From NCBI GenBank assembly GCA_963971535.1, contig OZ020585.1:157428915-157492914 (forward strand): 64,000 bases of DNA, read 5' to 3'. The translations under genes and the position numbers were made by a program. A model generated the notes under the pieces. It had not been told where the DNA came from and searched no databases. It worked only from the letters and a program-made list of their open reading frames with translations. The DNA is from Notolepis coatsorum. Lineage: Eukaryota > Chordata > Actinopteri > Aulopiformes > Paralepididae. Shown here one piece after another: positions 9,308-19,946 of the stretch; position 1 is the first letter of the stretch; each line of letters opens with the position of its first letter.

Positions 9308-11003
9308 GGTGTTGGTTCTCTCGCCTATTCTTGGGTCTGCATTACAGGCTAAATACAGTGGGCCATACTCCATTGAGCGCAAAGTTGGTGAGGTCGACTA
9401 CTTGATTAAAACTCCCGACCGCAGGCGCAAGAGTAGATTATGTCACGTCAATATGTTGAAGGCGTACAATGATAGGGCTCAGATTGACCAGTCAGGGGTC
9501 AAGCCTGTGGCTGTTCTAACAGTTTCTGCATCTCCTATTGTAGCCGACTGTTCTGTGTCGAAGGAGATTTCTCAGGGCCGGTTGCCAAACACCCAGATAC
9601 TAGGTGACTTGGACTCACACCTGTCGTACTTACCACTTCCTGAGCGTACGGATGTGGTGCGCCTACTTAGACAGCATACACGTTTGTTTTCTGATGTCCC
9701 TAGTCGTACTAATGTACTCGAGCATGACATTGATGTTGGTAGTGCAGGACCAATTAAGCAACATGCCTATAGGGTGAATCCGGAAAAACGAAGGATCTTG
9801 AGTAAGGAAGTAGACTATATGCTGAGACATGGCATTGCGGAGCCCAGTTCTAGTGCGTGGAGCTCCCCCTGCCTGCTTGTTGATAAGCCAGACTGCACTC
9901 ATCGGTTCTGTACTGATTTCCGTAAAGTTAATACAGTAACCAAGCCGGACTCGTACCCTCTGCCTCGGATGGACGACTGTATCGATCGGGTGGGTTCAGC
10001 AGCCTTTGTAAGTAAATTGGATTTGCTAAAGGGATACTGGCAGGTTCCGCTTACTCCGCGAGCACGTGAGATATCCGCTTTTGTCACACCAGAGAGTTTC
10101 TGCCAGTATACAGTGATGGCCTTTGGCATGCGAAATGCCCCAGCGACGTTTCAGCGGCTAGTGAACAAGGTCCTGGGCGGGGTAGCGTTCTGTGAGGCAT
10201 ATCTGGATGACCTGGTTATCCACAGTTCCTCTTGGTCACAACATGTGGAGCATCTGGCCGAAGTGTTCAAGCGGTTGGGTGATGCTAACTTGACAGTTAA
10301 CCTTGCGAAATGTGAATTTGGACAGGCCACGGTTACCTACCTGGGTAAGGTGGTTGGACGTGGGCATGTGTGCCCCGTTACAGCTAAGGTGGAGGCTATA
10401 GTGGGCTTCCCTGCTCCCATCACCAGGTGGGAGTTAAAGCGCTTCCTAGGTATGGCAGGGTACTATAGGAGTTTCTGTAGGAACTTTGCTTCTGTTGTTG
10501 CCCCTTTGACCAATCTGCTCAGTCCTAAGGTACCTTTCGTGTGGACTGAGACTTGTCAACAGTCTTTTGAGAGCATCAAGGGTATTCTGATTAGCGCTCC
10601 CGTTCTGTCAGCTCCCGATTTTCAACTGCCATTCAAGTTGGCAGTGGATGCTAGTGACCTCGGTGCTGGAGCCGTCCTCCTGCAAGAGGATGCATTAGAG
10701 GTGGAGCACCCAGTGTGCTACTTTTCTAAAAAGTTTGACAGGCATCAACTGCACTACTCTACTATAGAGAAGGAGGCGCTCGCTTTGGTTCTTGCCTTGA
10801 ACCATTTTGATGTTTACGTGGGATCCTCCAGTTTACCCCTTGTTGTGTATACAGACCATAACCCTTTGGTTTTTCTTCGCAGCATGGTGAATTCGAATCA
10901 TCGTTTGATGCGATGGAGTTTGTTCCTCCAGGCGTATAACTTGGATATTCGCCACATTCGTGGGAGGGACAACGTGCTAGCAGACGCCCTCTCACGATCG
11001 TAG
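9308..11003 (+). pseudogene. Ty3/gypsy pol fragment with integrase upstream of RT (Gmr1-like order)
   Basis: The open frame 9264-11003 has 579 codons; the first 15 or so are junction sequence with an 11-bp local duplication of ggtgttggttc. Residues 16-66 are the integrase C-terminal GPY/F module (GPY at residues 33-35, then RRKSRLCHVNMLKAY). After a linker come reverse transcriptase (RFCTDFRKVN, KLDLLKGYWQVPL, MAFGMRNAPATFQRL, catalytic YLDD at about 313-316) and RNase H (FKLAVDASDLGAGAV, STIEKEALAL, YTDHNPLVF, DNVLADALSR at the end). In ordinary gypsy elements integrase follows RNase H; integrase first is the order described for Gmr1-like elements of fish and other deuterostomes. Gag, protease and the integrase core are missing, so it is a 5'-truncated remnant even though the frame has no internal stop. 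Confidence 0.9.
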
Positions 11004-11139
11004 TACCGGTGTTTGTGGTACCCGTTATCGCTGTGGTGGTAGAGGCCCTGACAACTAAGGGGTCACAGTTGTTTTTTTGTTTTGTTTATGGGTTGTTGTG
11101 TAGTGGTTGCCTCTTGGGCAACCAGTTTGGTGGGGGAGG

Positions 11140-11448
11140 TGTTATGTACTAGAGGCCTGGTCACTCCTGTTTCACCAGGGCAGGCAGGTGAGGGCTGCCA
11201 ATTAGCCAATTAGTGCTGATTGGTTACCTGCTGGGGAGCTTCAAAGGCAGACCCAGAAACACACATGCACGGTCTGTGCCTAGTGAAAGAGCTGTCAGGT
11301 TCTTACAGTCCTTGTCCGTTGGGTTACCAGTACATTAGTTTATAGTTATATTAGTAGTTCCTTGGTTTAGTAGCATTTTTTAGTTAGAGCACAGGGTTTT
11401 GGTGTTGATTACACATAGGTTGCGTACCCATGAGCCAGGGTCGTAACA
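11140..11448 (+). mobile_element. 3' LTR of the gypsy element
   Basis: The segment starts TGTTATG directly after a purine-rich tract (GGTGGGGGAGG, 11129-11139) that looks like the polypurine tract, and ends CGTAACA, giving TGTTA...TAACA terminal inverted repeats over 309 bp. A TATA-like stretch lies near 11336-11355. The matching 5' LTR is absent because the element is truncated. Confidence 0.75.
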
Positions 11449-12080
11449 GTTACTGTGAGTATAACATGCCTTAAACACTCTGACTACGACGTCATCTTTG
11501 ACAGAGGATGTTAGTCGACCCTACACCGTGTGCCATGCCAGCGAGGACTTTGTCAACATGGGTGGCGCAGCGGTCATTACCCTCGTCACCAACGCAGGAG
11601 ACGCCGGGTTCGACGTCGGTTGTCCCGTTAACCAGTGTTGCAGTCCTCTCGGCCTGCGCTCAGGGTGAAGGTAGGAGTCCTGCGGACTTTAAACACTTCT
11701 TCTTTCCTTCCCTTCTAAGTGTTTTGTAATAACGATGTTTCCAAAACGTGTGTTGCTGCAATACATTGAGGATACGATGCGTGTTGTGTGTGAATTGTCT
11801 TGTCACTGGTATAGCTTCTCTCTACATAGAAATCGGCATTGTTTTTTACATGTGTAAAAATGAACTGGTTAGTTGTGATGAGAACATGTGTGTTCATGTA
11901 ACGTTTGTAACGTGGGTGAACTCACAACTAAGTGGGTTAATTAACCTGTGAAGCTATGCTTAGTGACATGTGATTGAGGAATAAATCCTTTTCTCAGCCT
12001 GTGATGACAATGAACAGCGTGTTCACATATTAACAGGGGTACCTGTTCAACCCGGTCGTATCAAGCGTAAGGTAGGAGGG
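11449..12080. other. Diverged sequence related to element X
   Basis: ACTCTGACTACGAC followed by an ATCTTTGACAGA hairpin (11477-11515) parallels 7374-7415 in element X. The stretch from about 11690 to 11800 (TTCTTTCCTTCCCTTC, GTTTTGTAATAACGATGTTT, then a GATACGA...GTGTTGTGTGTGAAT motif) parallels 7520-7635. The relation is patchy and diverged. No coding sequence was recognised. Confidence 0.55.
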
Positions 12081-14960
12081 GTGACCCCCCCGTTTTTTCC
12101 CTGGGGCTTCCCCCCCTCCTCTCAGACATGTTTGTTTACAATATATTGTGTCACTGTGTTTGTGGGGATACGATGTAACCCTCAGCTTAAGCTGCTGGGG
12201 TTGTGCTTCTGCTTGAGAAACGATAATTTTCCTAGGGAAAAGGTTGTTTGGTCACTATCATGTGTGCTTAGCAAGGCCTGTGGCCAATACGTAATCGAGG
12301 ACTTATGTCTCTCTCGTTATGAAAAACGGCGTTCCTCTGTAGTAAGAGTGTACTTTTGCCATTTTTTGTTGTGATGAAGGGTTGTGTGTGTCGTTGAGAT
12401 CTACAACTGGGTTAGGTTTTGGTCCACAGAAGCACATGTGTAAGTCTGGTACCGGGGCTCTTAAAGGGACCCTCTCTGTTCTGTGTTTTTTCCTTAGTAA
12501 AAATCAGATAGCAGGTTAGCACATGAGCTGTTAAATGCTTCATGTAGCATGCTATGACTGGGTCATGGCTCTACTTTGTCGTTACATCGTATCAGGGGTG
12601 AGGGGTCGTAAAGGGGTGAACTGGTAAACCTTTCCTCCCCTTTTCTGATTGGTCAGGGGTTAAAACCCCCTGTCCTTCAGGGTTCCTGTCATGTTGATGT
12701 TCGGCATGTTACAGGGTAGGGGGGGGGGAGTTTCCTGGTCCCACGCCCTGAAAGATTGGGCGTGTGCACCGCGGAAATTGGATTTGTTTCAGGGAGTTGT
12801 CAGAGCCTCCTCCTCATGAAGCTCCTCCTCAGGGAGAAGAGCCTTCTGTGAGTTCGGACCCTCCTTCCCAGTGAGGGAGCCTCCTCAGAGTTTCAGAGCC
12901 TCCTCCTCAGATTGTCAAGGTGAGTAGAACTTCAAAAAGGAGTTCTGCTCTATTGTATGTGTATTCGATTCAATTCGATTATTGAGTGTGTATTGGTTCA
13001 GAGCCTCCTCCTCAGAGAGTCCTAACCCAAGTGTTACATAGCTCAATGTTGCAATATTTCTTTTCAATCTATACAGCTCGCGTGGGAAGTCTCTCTGGGG
13101 GTTCCCCGTCCTCTCCTTTTTGGAGTAGGTGGACGGGGTATTGTTGAGGGTTTCCCTGACTCCTCGCCTTACGGGTCTGTTGAGTAATGGGTTTCCCCCC
13201 TCATAGGGGTATGTCGCTCACCATCCCCTCTTATGAAGTGTGGTTGACGGCGTGGTGTTTCCCTCAGCCGCGTCGCATGGGGCCCATGTCCGTATTATTT
13301 TTTATTTTTTCTGAAAAATGTAAAATAAAAAAAGCAGCTTCTTGTCGTTCCCCAGGCGGCTTGGAGGAACGGTATCTGGTGTCTTGTTAGACTATCCATT
13401 GATGTGTTTTGGGTCTCGACGTGTACATAGTGCTGGCTCTGGGTGTTTCTGATAGGAATCACGCATGAGGCTGGTGCGCCTTGGTTGCTCGTTATTAAAA
13501 CTTAGTTTTTATAGGGCAACTGGGATGGAGTTTTTCTCTTCCAAGCGCCAGTTTACTAGGTTTGTCTCAACGAATTCTCGTTCATATCTGGGGGATGTTA
13601 ACGGAATAGATCAAAGCATAGGTAGAGGGGTCTCACGCCCTTGGGGTGGGCCACTGAGCGAGGTACGAATGGGACCGTCTGGGTGGCGCCCTCTATAATG
13701 TTTTAGATCGACACGCGTACCTACCCCCCCTCCTGGAGTTAGGGAAGTCGGCGTGATTAGGGCATGGGACTGGTTCTGGTCACGCTGGTCCAGGTCAGTT
13801 AACCCGTTGTCCGCCGGGGACGCAGATCTTCTGTTCTGGTACCCTGAGGGACTTGTGCTTTTTTCAGGGAGAAAAATGCCGGGTCGGCGCGAGTGTCACA
13901 GGGTTTGATATTATGGAGATGTTCGTTCTCCATTCTTTTCGCCCCTCTCTTCTCCCGCTTACGCATGGCTGAGAGGGGGCTGTTGAGGTGGTTTTTATAG
14001 TACTCCTCTGGCATCCCTGTGTACATCCCGGTCCGCCGGGCCCGGTCCGAAGTCGTTTTCGTCGACCCGTAGGCCTGGGATAACCCCTTTTTGAAAACTG
14101 AAACACTTGTACTGCGGTATAGCCAGTGTATACCCGCAGGTGTGTTTTGGAGTTTTTTCCTGAGGGGTTATAGGAACAACCACCGCATGTTGAACCAAGA
14201 GGGTGGTTGATTCCCTGGTGTGTTGGAGCGGAGTCAACTCCCGGGTTACCCGGTTGAGTGTGCCCCTGCATGTTCATGACGTCTGCCAATCGTGTCAGCC
14301 TTCTTTGCCTCGGCCCCTCTAGAGCATCGGGGTTTTTTGGTGGAGGCTTTGACATGGTGCTCAACAATGCCAGCATATGCCTGTTCCGCCGGGGTGCTGT
14401 TTTCAGTTGACCCCTTTGGCGCCTGTCTCGTCCGCAGTGCTCCAGGCTCGGGTCAAGTGCCTGCTGCCTGGATTGAGGGATCGGCCTCTTCTGGAGGTCG
14501 TCTCCCCGGTGCGCTGCCTGCTCCCGCTGTAGTGTAGCCTCTTGAGTGCTTCGAGTTACAGCCATGCTGACTGCCTGAGTATGCCAGGGTCAGTGTGCCA
14601 GGCGGCGTGCTAGTGGGGGGAAGGGCCTGCTCTTGGATGGGCCCTGTCCGAATACGCTTGCGATGTGGGGGGCGGTGTCACTAGTGTAATGCGTGGTAAT
14701 GAGGTTTGTTCCTTCCGTTCGTTCCCTGGTGGCATGCAGGTTGTGTGTGTGCGTAGTCGTGGGGTCAAGCCACGGTCTGCTCACCCTGTGCGTTGAGTTG
14801 CTCGAGTTCCTCTTCGCACGGTCGGATCCGTTCCCTCCCGTCCTCCAATAGGGAGGGTATCCCTCCATTACGGAGGGTCGGGGGGCTCGGCCCTCCCCGG
14901 TTCTGATGGTTGTGGGGGGCCTCAGTGGGGTACATTTGTCGAGCTTCAGCTCCCGCTCAG
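12081..14960. other. Unassigned GC-rich block
   Basis: About 2.9 kb that is clearly richer in G and C than its surroundings. It includes repeated CCTCCTCCTCA(G/T) motifs with a possible donor AAGGTGAGTAG at 12917, a CCAAT-like ATTGG near 12649, and a 233-codon minus-strand open frame (14565-13864, rich in R, Q, P and G) with no motif I can place. It could be decayed coding DNA of a large element, but no family can be supported from motifs. Confidence 0.4.
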
Positions 14961-15010
14961 CTCCCGTTGTACAGTTGACGCTGAGCGGAGCTAATACGAT
15001 ATAGAACGTT

Positions 15011-15295
15011 AGGTTATGAATATAACCGTAGTTCTATGAGGATTAGTGACGCTCAGCGTCTAGACGCCACTGTGGCCCTTGATCTTACCTTGTGGTGAAA
15101 TGCTTGAGAAGGAGATGAGTGTGTGGCCCCACCCCTGCTTATGTAGGTAGCAGATGGGGGTGTGGCCAGACGGATGTTGGTATGTAAAGGTACATTGTGA
15201 AGTTTTTATTCAGTGCACGTCACTGGAGTGAGATATGTGCAGTTGACGCTGAGCGTCACTAATACTCATAGAACTACGGTTATATTCATAACCTA
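15011..15295. mobile_element. Short inverted-repeat element (MITE), 285 bp
   Basis: The left terminus GGTTATGAATATAACCGTAG with the following TTCTATGAGGATTAGTGACG is matched by the right terminus in reverse complement over about 50 bp with few differences. The end itself is palindromic (GGTTATGAATATAACC). A TA dinucleotide abuts each end, compatible with a 2-bp TA duplication such as IS4/ISL2EU-type fish elements make; the superfamily is a guess. No coding sequence. Confidence 0.65.
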
Positions 15296-15905
15296 TCGTT
15301 AACCCTTTCACTACCACACTACATCAGGTTAACCTTTCACTACCACACTACAGAAGGTTAACCCTTTCACTACCACACTACAGAATGTTAACCCTTTCAC
15401 TACCACACTACATAAGGTTAACCCTTTCACTACCACACTACATAAGGTTAACCCTTTCACTACCACACTACAGAAGGTTAACCTTTCACTACCACACTAC
15501 ATAAGGTTAACCCTTTCACTACCACACTACAGAAGGTTAACCTTTCACTACCACACTACAGAATGTTAACCCTTTCACTACCACACTACATAAGGTTAAC
15601 ACTTTCACTACCACACTACAGACGGTTAACCCTTTCACTACCACACTACAGAAGGTGAACCTTTCACTACCACACTACATACGGTTAACCCTTTCACTAC
15701 CACACTACAGAATGTTAACCCTTTCACTACCACACTACAGGAGGGTTAACCTTTCACTACCACACTACAGAAGGTTAACCCTTTCACTGCCACACTATCA
15801 ACGGGTTAACCCTTTCACTGCAACAATACAGAAGGTTAACCCTTTCACTGCCACACGACAAAGGGTTACCAACCCTTTCACTAACACACTACAGTATGGT
15901 AGTGA
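15296..15905 (+). repeat. 30-bp minisatellite, about 20 units
   Basis: The unit is GGTTAACCCTTTCACTACCA plus CACTACAGAA, with variants (CATAAG, CAGACG, CAGGAG) and a recurring one-base-shorter form lacking a C in ACCCTTT. The last units are more diverged. The same repeat recurs at 9155 and 26806-26957. Open frames through it are artefacts. Confidence 0.95.
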
Positions 15906-16353
15906 AAGGTTAACCTTCTGTCCTAGACCCAAGTACTACAACACTGCTGCTTGTTATCACAGAAGAGGCCCCCCTCAGTCCATTGAGGAAGCTACAACAC
16001 TGTGGAAGTGTGTTACCTCAGAGGAAATGGTCATAAATAGTTCATTAAGGCCATTTAGACCCAGTCCTGGTAGGAGTAGGAAGCGGTCGAGACGGCAGCA
16101 TCACGGCGGCGGAGGCTTTAGAGTGTAAACACGTTGATGGGACCAGGGGGAGCGCCTGCTCGTGGACACTGTTGGACTTGGGACACTGGGACGTTAGGCC
16201 AGCGGCTGATAAATCTGGAGATGTTTTTCAACCACAGAAATGTATTGAAAAAGTCTTGCTACTTTTTCATCACATAACAAGCTGATTATTCATTACGGAT
16301 GATAATGCTAGGGATTTATTTCCTGTCTTGTGACACATAGATTTATAATCATG
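15906..16353. other. Unassigned sequence
   Basis: The first part (to about 16130) is GC-richer with an open frame continuing out of the minisatellite; the rest is ordinary AT-rich DNA. Nothing recognisable. Confidence 0.45.
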
Positions 16354-16484
16354 AGATGAGATGTTCCTTTATTGATTCCTTGGGGAAATTCGGGCCTCGT
16401 AGCAACATGGGGGAGGGGAGGTACAGGTATGGGCAGGGTAATAGTAGAAATACATAAATATTGGCAATACAATTAAATATTAAT
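16354..16484 (-). mobile_element. LINE 3' end, antisense fragment
   Basis: The reverse complement reads GAATTTCCCCAAGGAATCAA followed by TAAAGGAACATCTCATC, the same 3' end as the LINE at 50035-50395. Related AT-rich sequence continues at 17034-17103 and 22654-22760, because two hATs are inserted in it. Confidence 0.6.
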
Positions 16485-17033
16485 TAGGGCTGTCAGTCAC
16501 GTTAATTAGATTAATTAATTACACAGCAAATTATCGCATTATTAAAATGAACGCAACATTTATTTTAAATTTTAAATCTCATTCATTCCATAAGAACGTA
16601 GAATAAACATTTACTGATTTTTTTTTTAAATGGTCCATTTGCTATCTGATTCTAGGGACATCTATGGATCTCAGGGAATGTATTCCCAGTGTCAGAAATA
16701 CTGTGTCTGTTACTAGGCTTGAGTAAATTGTAATGAACCAAATGAGAATATCAATAACATTTTTTTTTATCTTTGACTGTGAATAACACCATGCAAAAAT
16801 TTACCAGACCTGAAAAATCTAAGCAAATTAATAAAGGGAAGATGATTAAACAGAAGGTTTTGTAGATACAGTACTGAATTCTGCCATCCAGACACATGCA
16901 ATTTGAAATATGATTATAGAATATAGAATATCAGGCCTAAAATGGTTATGCGATTAAAATGCGATGGATTCGATTAATTAATTACAAATCCTGTAAATAA
17001 TTAGATACATTTTTTAATCGCCTGACAGCACTA
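16485..17033. mobile_element. Non-autonomous hAT, 549 bp
   Basis: The left end TAGGGCTGTCAG and the reverse complement of the right end TAGTGCTGTCAG agree at 11 of 12 positions. The 8-bp flanks atattaat at 16477-16484 and 17034-17041 are identical. The sub-terminal sequence is the AATTAATTA- and CGATTAAT-rich type common in fish hAT derivatives. There is no coding sequence. A rearranged reverse-orientation relative lies at 21110-21380. Confidence 0.9.
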
Positions 17034-17296
17034 ATATTAATATAAAATATGAGAAAAATAAACTGTAAACAAAAGTTCAGTTGAGGATCTGTATGCCCTA
17101 TCGCAGGGGTGGCCAACCAGTCAAAGACTAAGAGCCACAAAAATTACTGTGGTACCATAAATATGGCAAATATGGCATATATACCAGCTTTTCTCAACCT
17201 TTTTTGCAGTCATGGCACCCTTCACAAGTACTTAAAATCCCAAGGCACCTCAGTCTAAAATAAGAATAAAAACGTTATTGTCCATTAAATATAAAT

Positions 17297-17479
17297 TTAA
17301 AGTGAATTTATTTGAATTTCATTTATTAAAAACAGTTGTACATCTGACACCATCTTTTTCAGCTTGTAATTTTTTGGAGACAAGATTTCAACAACATCAG
17401 TGATGCATTTCTTCACAAACTCGCCTTCGTTGTATGGCTTTTTAGCACGAGCCCAGTACAGGGCTGGAATTAATATCAC
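17297..17479 (-). pseudogene. hAT transposase fragment
   Basis: Sixty codons on the minus strand include ALYWARAKKPYNEGEFVKKC followed by ITDVVEILSPKNYKLKKM. This matches the stretch shortly after the BED finger in ZBED/GTF2IRD2-like hAT transposases, where a conserved (A/G)K.KKPF.(D/E)GE(L/F)VK motif occurs. The rest of the catalytic domain is missing; the 3' terminus of the element follows about 190 bp downstream. It is the same gene as the BED exon at 21487-21750. Confidence 0.65.
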
Positions 17480-18089
17480 GTCATAAATAGATCAATACAG
17501 TCCATATTAATTAATGTTGTGTTTCTTTTTCAAATGTAGCCAAGAGTCAAGACCCTAACCTTATCAAAACAGCAGTCAAAGTGTATATTTTCAGCACTAC
17601 ATTTGTTTACCAATGATTTTAAGTGTTATTAGCGAAATATGATATATTCATAAATATCTCTGCACATCCCGGCAGAAACCAGATGAATTAGACGCAAGGA
17701 AATAATGCGCCATGAAAGCGTTGTAGTCCTAAGACAGAGGAGACCCAGGGCTTTCAATGGACATCGACATTTCATAAAACGACACTACCCAGCTCACATC
17801 AGCCTCTGTGAAAGCTGCTAAAAATATTCTTAGCGAGAAATTCTGACCTTATTTATTTGATTATATCTCACGGGTCAAACAAACCTGAACGTTATTGCCA
17901 TAAAATACAATGTAGATTGTTTCTTTACCTTTCTCAATCTGATGAAAAACGGCGGAAAAAAGTAACTGTACTTACAGTAGATTTCATTCACGGTCTTTGC
18001 TGCCCTGTTACGGGCGCCTGGTGGTACTAAATCCAGATTGAAAAGAGGAGATTTGGCCCGATCCATAGATGTATGACTTGGCCATAATA

Positions 18090-18775
18090 AGGTCACTCGA
18101 CCAAATCCGTGCCTCGGTTCTCGAGTTACATGACGATATGTCAGGCGAGCGTCTCCGCATGTCAGATGACCAGTTGAACTTCTCTGCTCACATCGCAGTG
18201 ACAACCAGAACCTGCAGATTCCTCCTGAGCAATGTCAGAAGGATCCTCCCCTTCCTGACAAAAGAAGCCACCCAACTCCTCGTCCAATCATCAGTCATCT
18301 CCCGCCTCGACTACTGCAACGCACTGCTTGCTGGCCTCCCGGCCACTGCCACCAAGCCTCTTCAACTCATTCAGAACGCAGCGGCCCGCCTGATCTCAAA
18401 CCTACCGAAGTCGGCCCATGTCACCCCACTTCTTAGGGACCTGCACTGGCTCCCCATTGTTGCACGAATCCGCTTCAAGGCCCTCTACCTGGCATACCGT
18501 GCAGCAAAGGGAACCGCTCCCTTTGGTCTCTAACTACACACCCTCAAGACCCCTATGCTCTGCATCTTCTGGCCATCTCAGACCCACTCCTATCCGAGCT
18601 CCGGGAGGGTCATCAAGGAGAACCTGCCTTTTCTCAGTCCTTGCCCCACAATGGTGGAATGAACTACCCACCCCAGTTAGGACAGCCGAAACCCGTCCAA
18701 TCTTTCGCCGTCGACTAAAGACACACTTCTTCAACCATTATCTGAAATAAAAAATAAATAAATTAAATAAATCTA
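18090..18775 (+). pseudogene. LINE ORF2 C-terminal fragment (a further LINE family)
   Basis: The plus strand carries DDQLNFSAHIAVTTRTCRFL, LLVQSSVISRLDYCNALLAG, LQLIQNAAARLISNLPKSAH and LHWLPIVARIRFKALYLAYR. After a frameshift near 18525 it continues SNYTPSRPLCSASSG, FSVLAPQWWNELPTPVRTAE and FRRRLKTHFFNHYLK before a stop at 18750. These are the post-palm C-terminal motifs of a common fish jockey-superfamily LINE, distinct from the L2-like and Rex-like families here. A TAAATAAAT-type tail follows. It is 5'-truncated, with no reverse transcriptase catalytic motif. Confidence 0.8.
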
Positions 18776-19133
18776 ACCCTAACTAACCTTACTGTCATGC
18801 ACTTGTCCTAATAAACGGTGGATGAGGAAATGGATTTTGGAACGCTTTTTTTTTTGTCGTCGGTTTTACTCTGACAGATTTTTTTTTAAATTGACCTGTA
18901 CTACATAAGACTTCAGGCTATGGAACTGCTGTGTTTTCCAGCTTAAACCTCTAAACTGGAATATTGGAATATGGAATCTTGCAACCACTACAAAAAAATG
19001 TGAATACACAAGTTCAACTCAAGTTCAGACCTCGGTTACTCTATTTCATTAGCACTAAAAAAAATTGCATTAGTAACTTCAGAATGTTATCTTTCAAAAG
19101 AGACCAGGCTCATAACACTTTTCTGCCCGCCTG
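18776..19133. other. Unassigned hAT interior
   Basis: AT-rich sequence between the LINE fragment and the next LINE tail; nothing recognisable. Confidence 0.45.
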
Positions 19134-19303
19134 TTGAATGAATGAATGAATGAATGAATGAATGAATGAATGAATGAATGAATGAATGAATGAATGAATG
19201 AAAATGTTATTTAACAGATTGCAGAATGGGTACAATACAGTACGGCTCAATACACACAATTGTTAAGGGGATGCAGACCAGAGAAAGACGTTTGTCTTGT
19301 TTA

Positions 19304-19675
19304 TAATAATAATAATAGTAATAATGGATTGGATTTATATAGCGCTCTTCATGACACCCCAGTGACCCCAGAGCGCTTACAGAGTCCATTATTCGTTCAT
19401 ACACAGTCATACCGGTGGTGGTAAGCTACAATTGCAGCCAGAGCTGCCCTGAGGCAGACTCACGGAAGCGTGGCGAATAATCATCGCCTACGGGGCCCCT
19501 CCGACCACCACCAACATTCATTCACATGCATACACATTCATACGAATCAAGTAGGTTAAGTGTCTTGCCCAAGGACACAACGGCAGTTGGATGGACATGG
19601 GCTTGAGCGGGATTCGAACCACCAACCCTTCGATCATTGGACGACCCGCTCTACCCCTGAGCCACGCCGCCCCCC
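19304..19675 (-). mobile_element. tRNA-derived SINE A, antisense
   Basis: On the minus strand the 5' end reads GGGGCGGCGTGGCTCAGGGG and continues as a tRNA-like head, with an A-box region at 19664-19646 (TGGCTCAGGGGTAGAGCGG) and a B box at 19620-19608 (GGTTCGAATCCCG). The body includes GTGTCCTTGGGCAAGACACT and ATATAAATCCAATCCA, and the 3' tail is (TTA)n. The 5-bp flank gttta occurs at 19299-19303 and 19676-19680, and the uninterrupted LINE at 54480 reads cttgtttac, so this is a true target duplication. Confidence 0.9.
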
Positions 19676-19946
19676 GTTTACGTCAGGGTCCCCCATTTTC
19701 AATTCATAGTGACATTTATGACATACACAACATATATGACATCATGACATTTATGGCATAGGGACATAATAGTACTGTTACATTTGTGACATATATGATA
19801 TGCAAATATGCATAGATCCTGACAGAGAGTATATACATATGATGGGGATGAGACTGTACATTAGGATGGTGTGGGTGGGTGGTAGCGAAATATACATACG
19901 GTGGGGAGAGAATATATACATACGGTGGGGAGGAGACTGTACATTA

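Larger units (their letters stand above)
9187..15295. mobile_element. About 6.1-kb segment bounded by long inverted repeats
   Basis: The sequence 9207-9283 (from CGCTCAGCGTTAACTGCACA through CCTTTACATACCAACATC) recurs in near-perfect reverse complement at 15174-15255. The outer part of the left repeat (GTTCTATAGCGTATTTGC) also matches the reverse complement of 14973-15007. Between the repeats lie a truncated gypsy pol, its LTR, and unassigned DNA. Whether this is one mobile unit or two stray copies of the same short element in opposite orientation cannot be decided here; the short element at 15011-15295 argues for the second. No clear target duplication brackets the whole. Confidence 0.4.

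Noticed and set aside
13864-14565. 233-codon minus-strand frame as a protein-coding gene
   Set aside because: Recorded as an observation only: no recognisable motif, no start context and no supporting neighbours.
15655-16128. 157-codon open frame with LSLPHYRR repeats
   Set aside because: It is the translation of the 30-bp minisatellite, whose unit length is a multiple of three.
19646-19675. Functional tRNA gene on the minus strand
   Set aside because: The tRNA-like head has A and B boxes but leads into a SINE body with a (TTA)n tail and a target duplication; it is a SINE head, not a tRNA gene.
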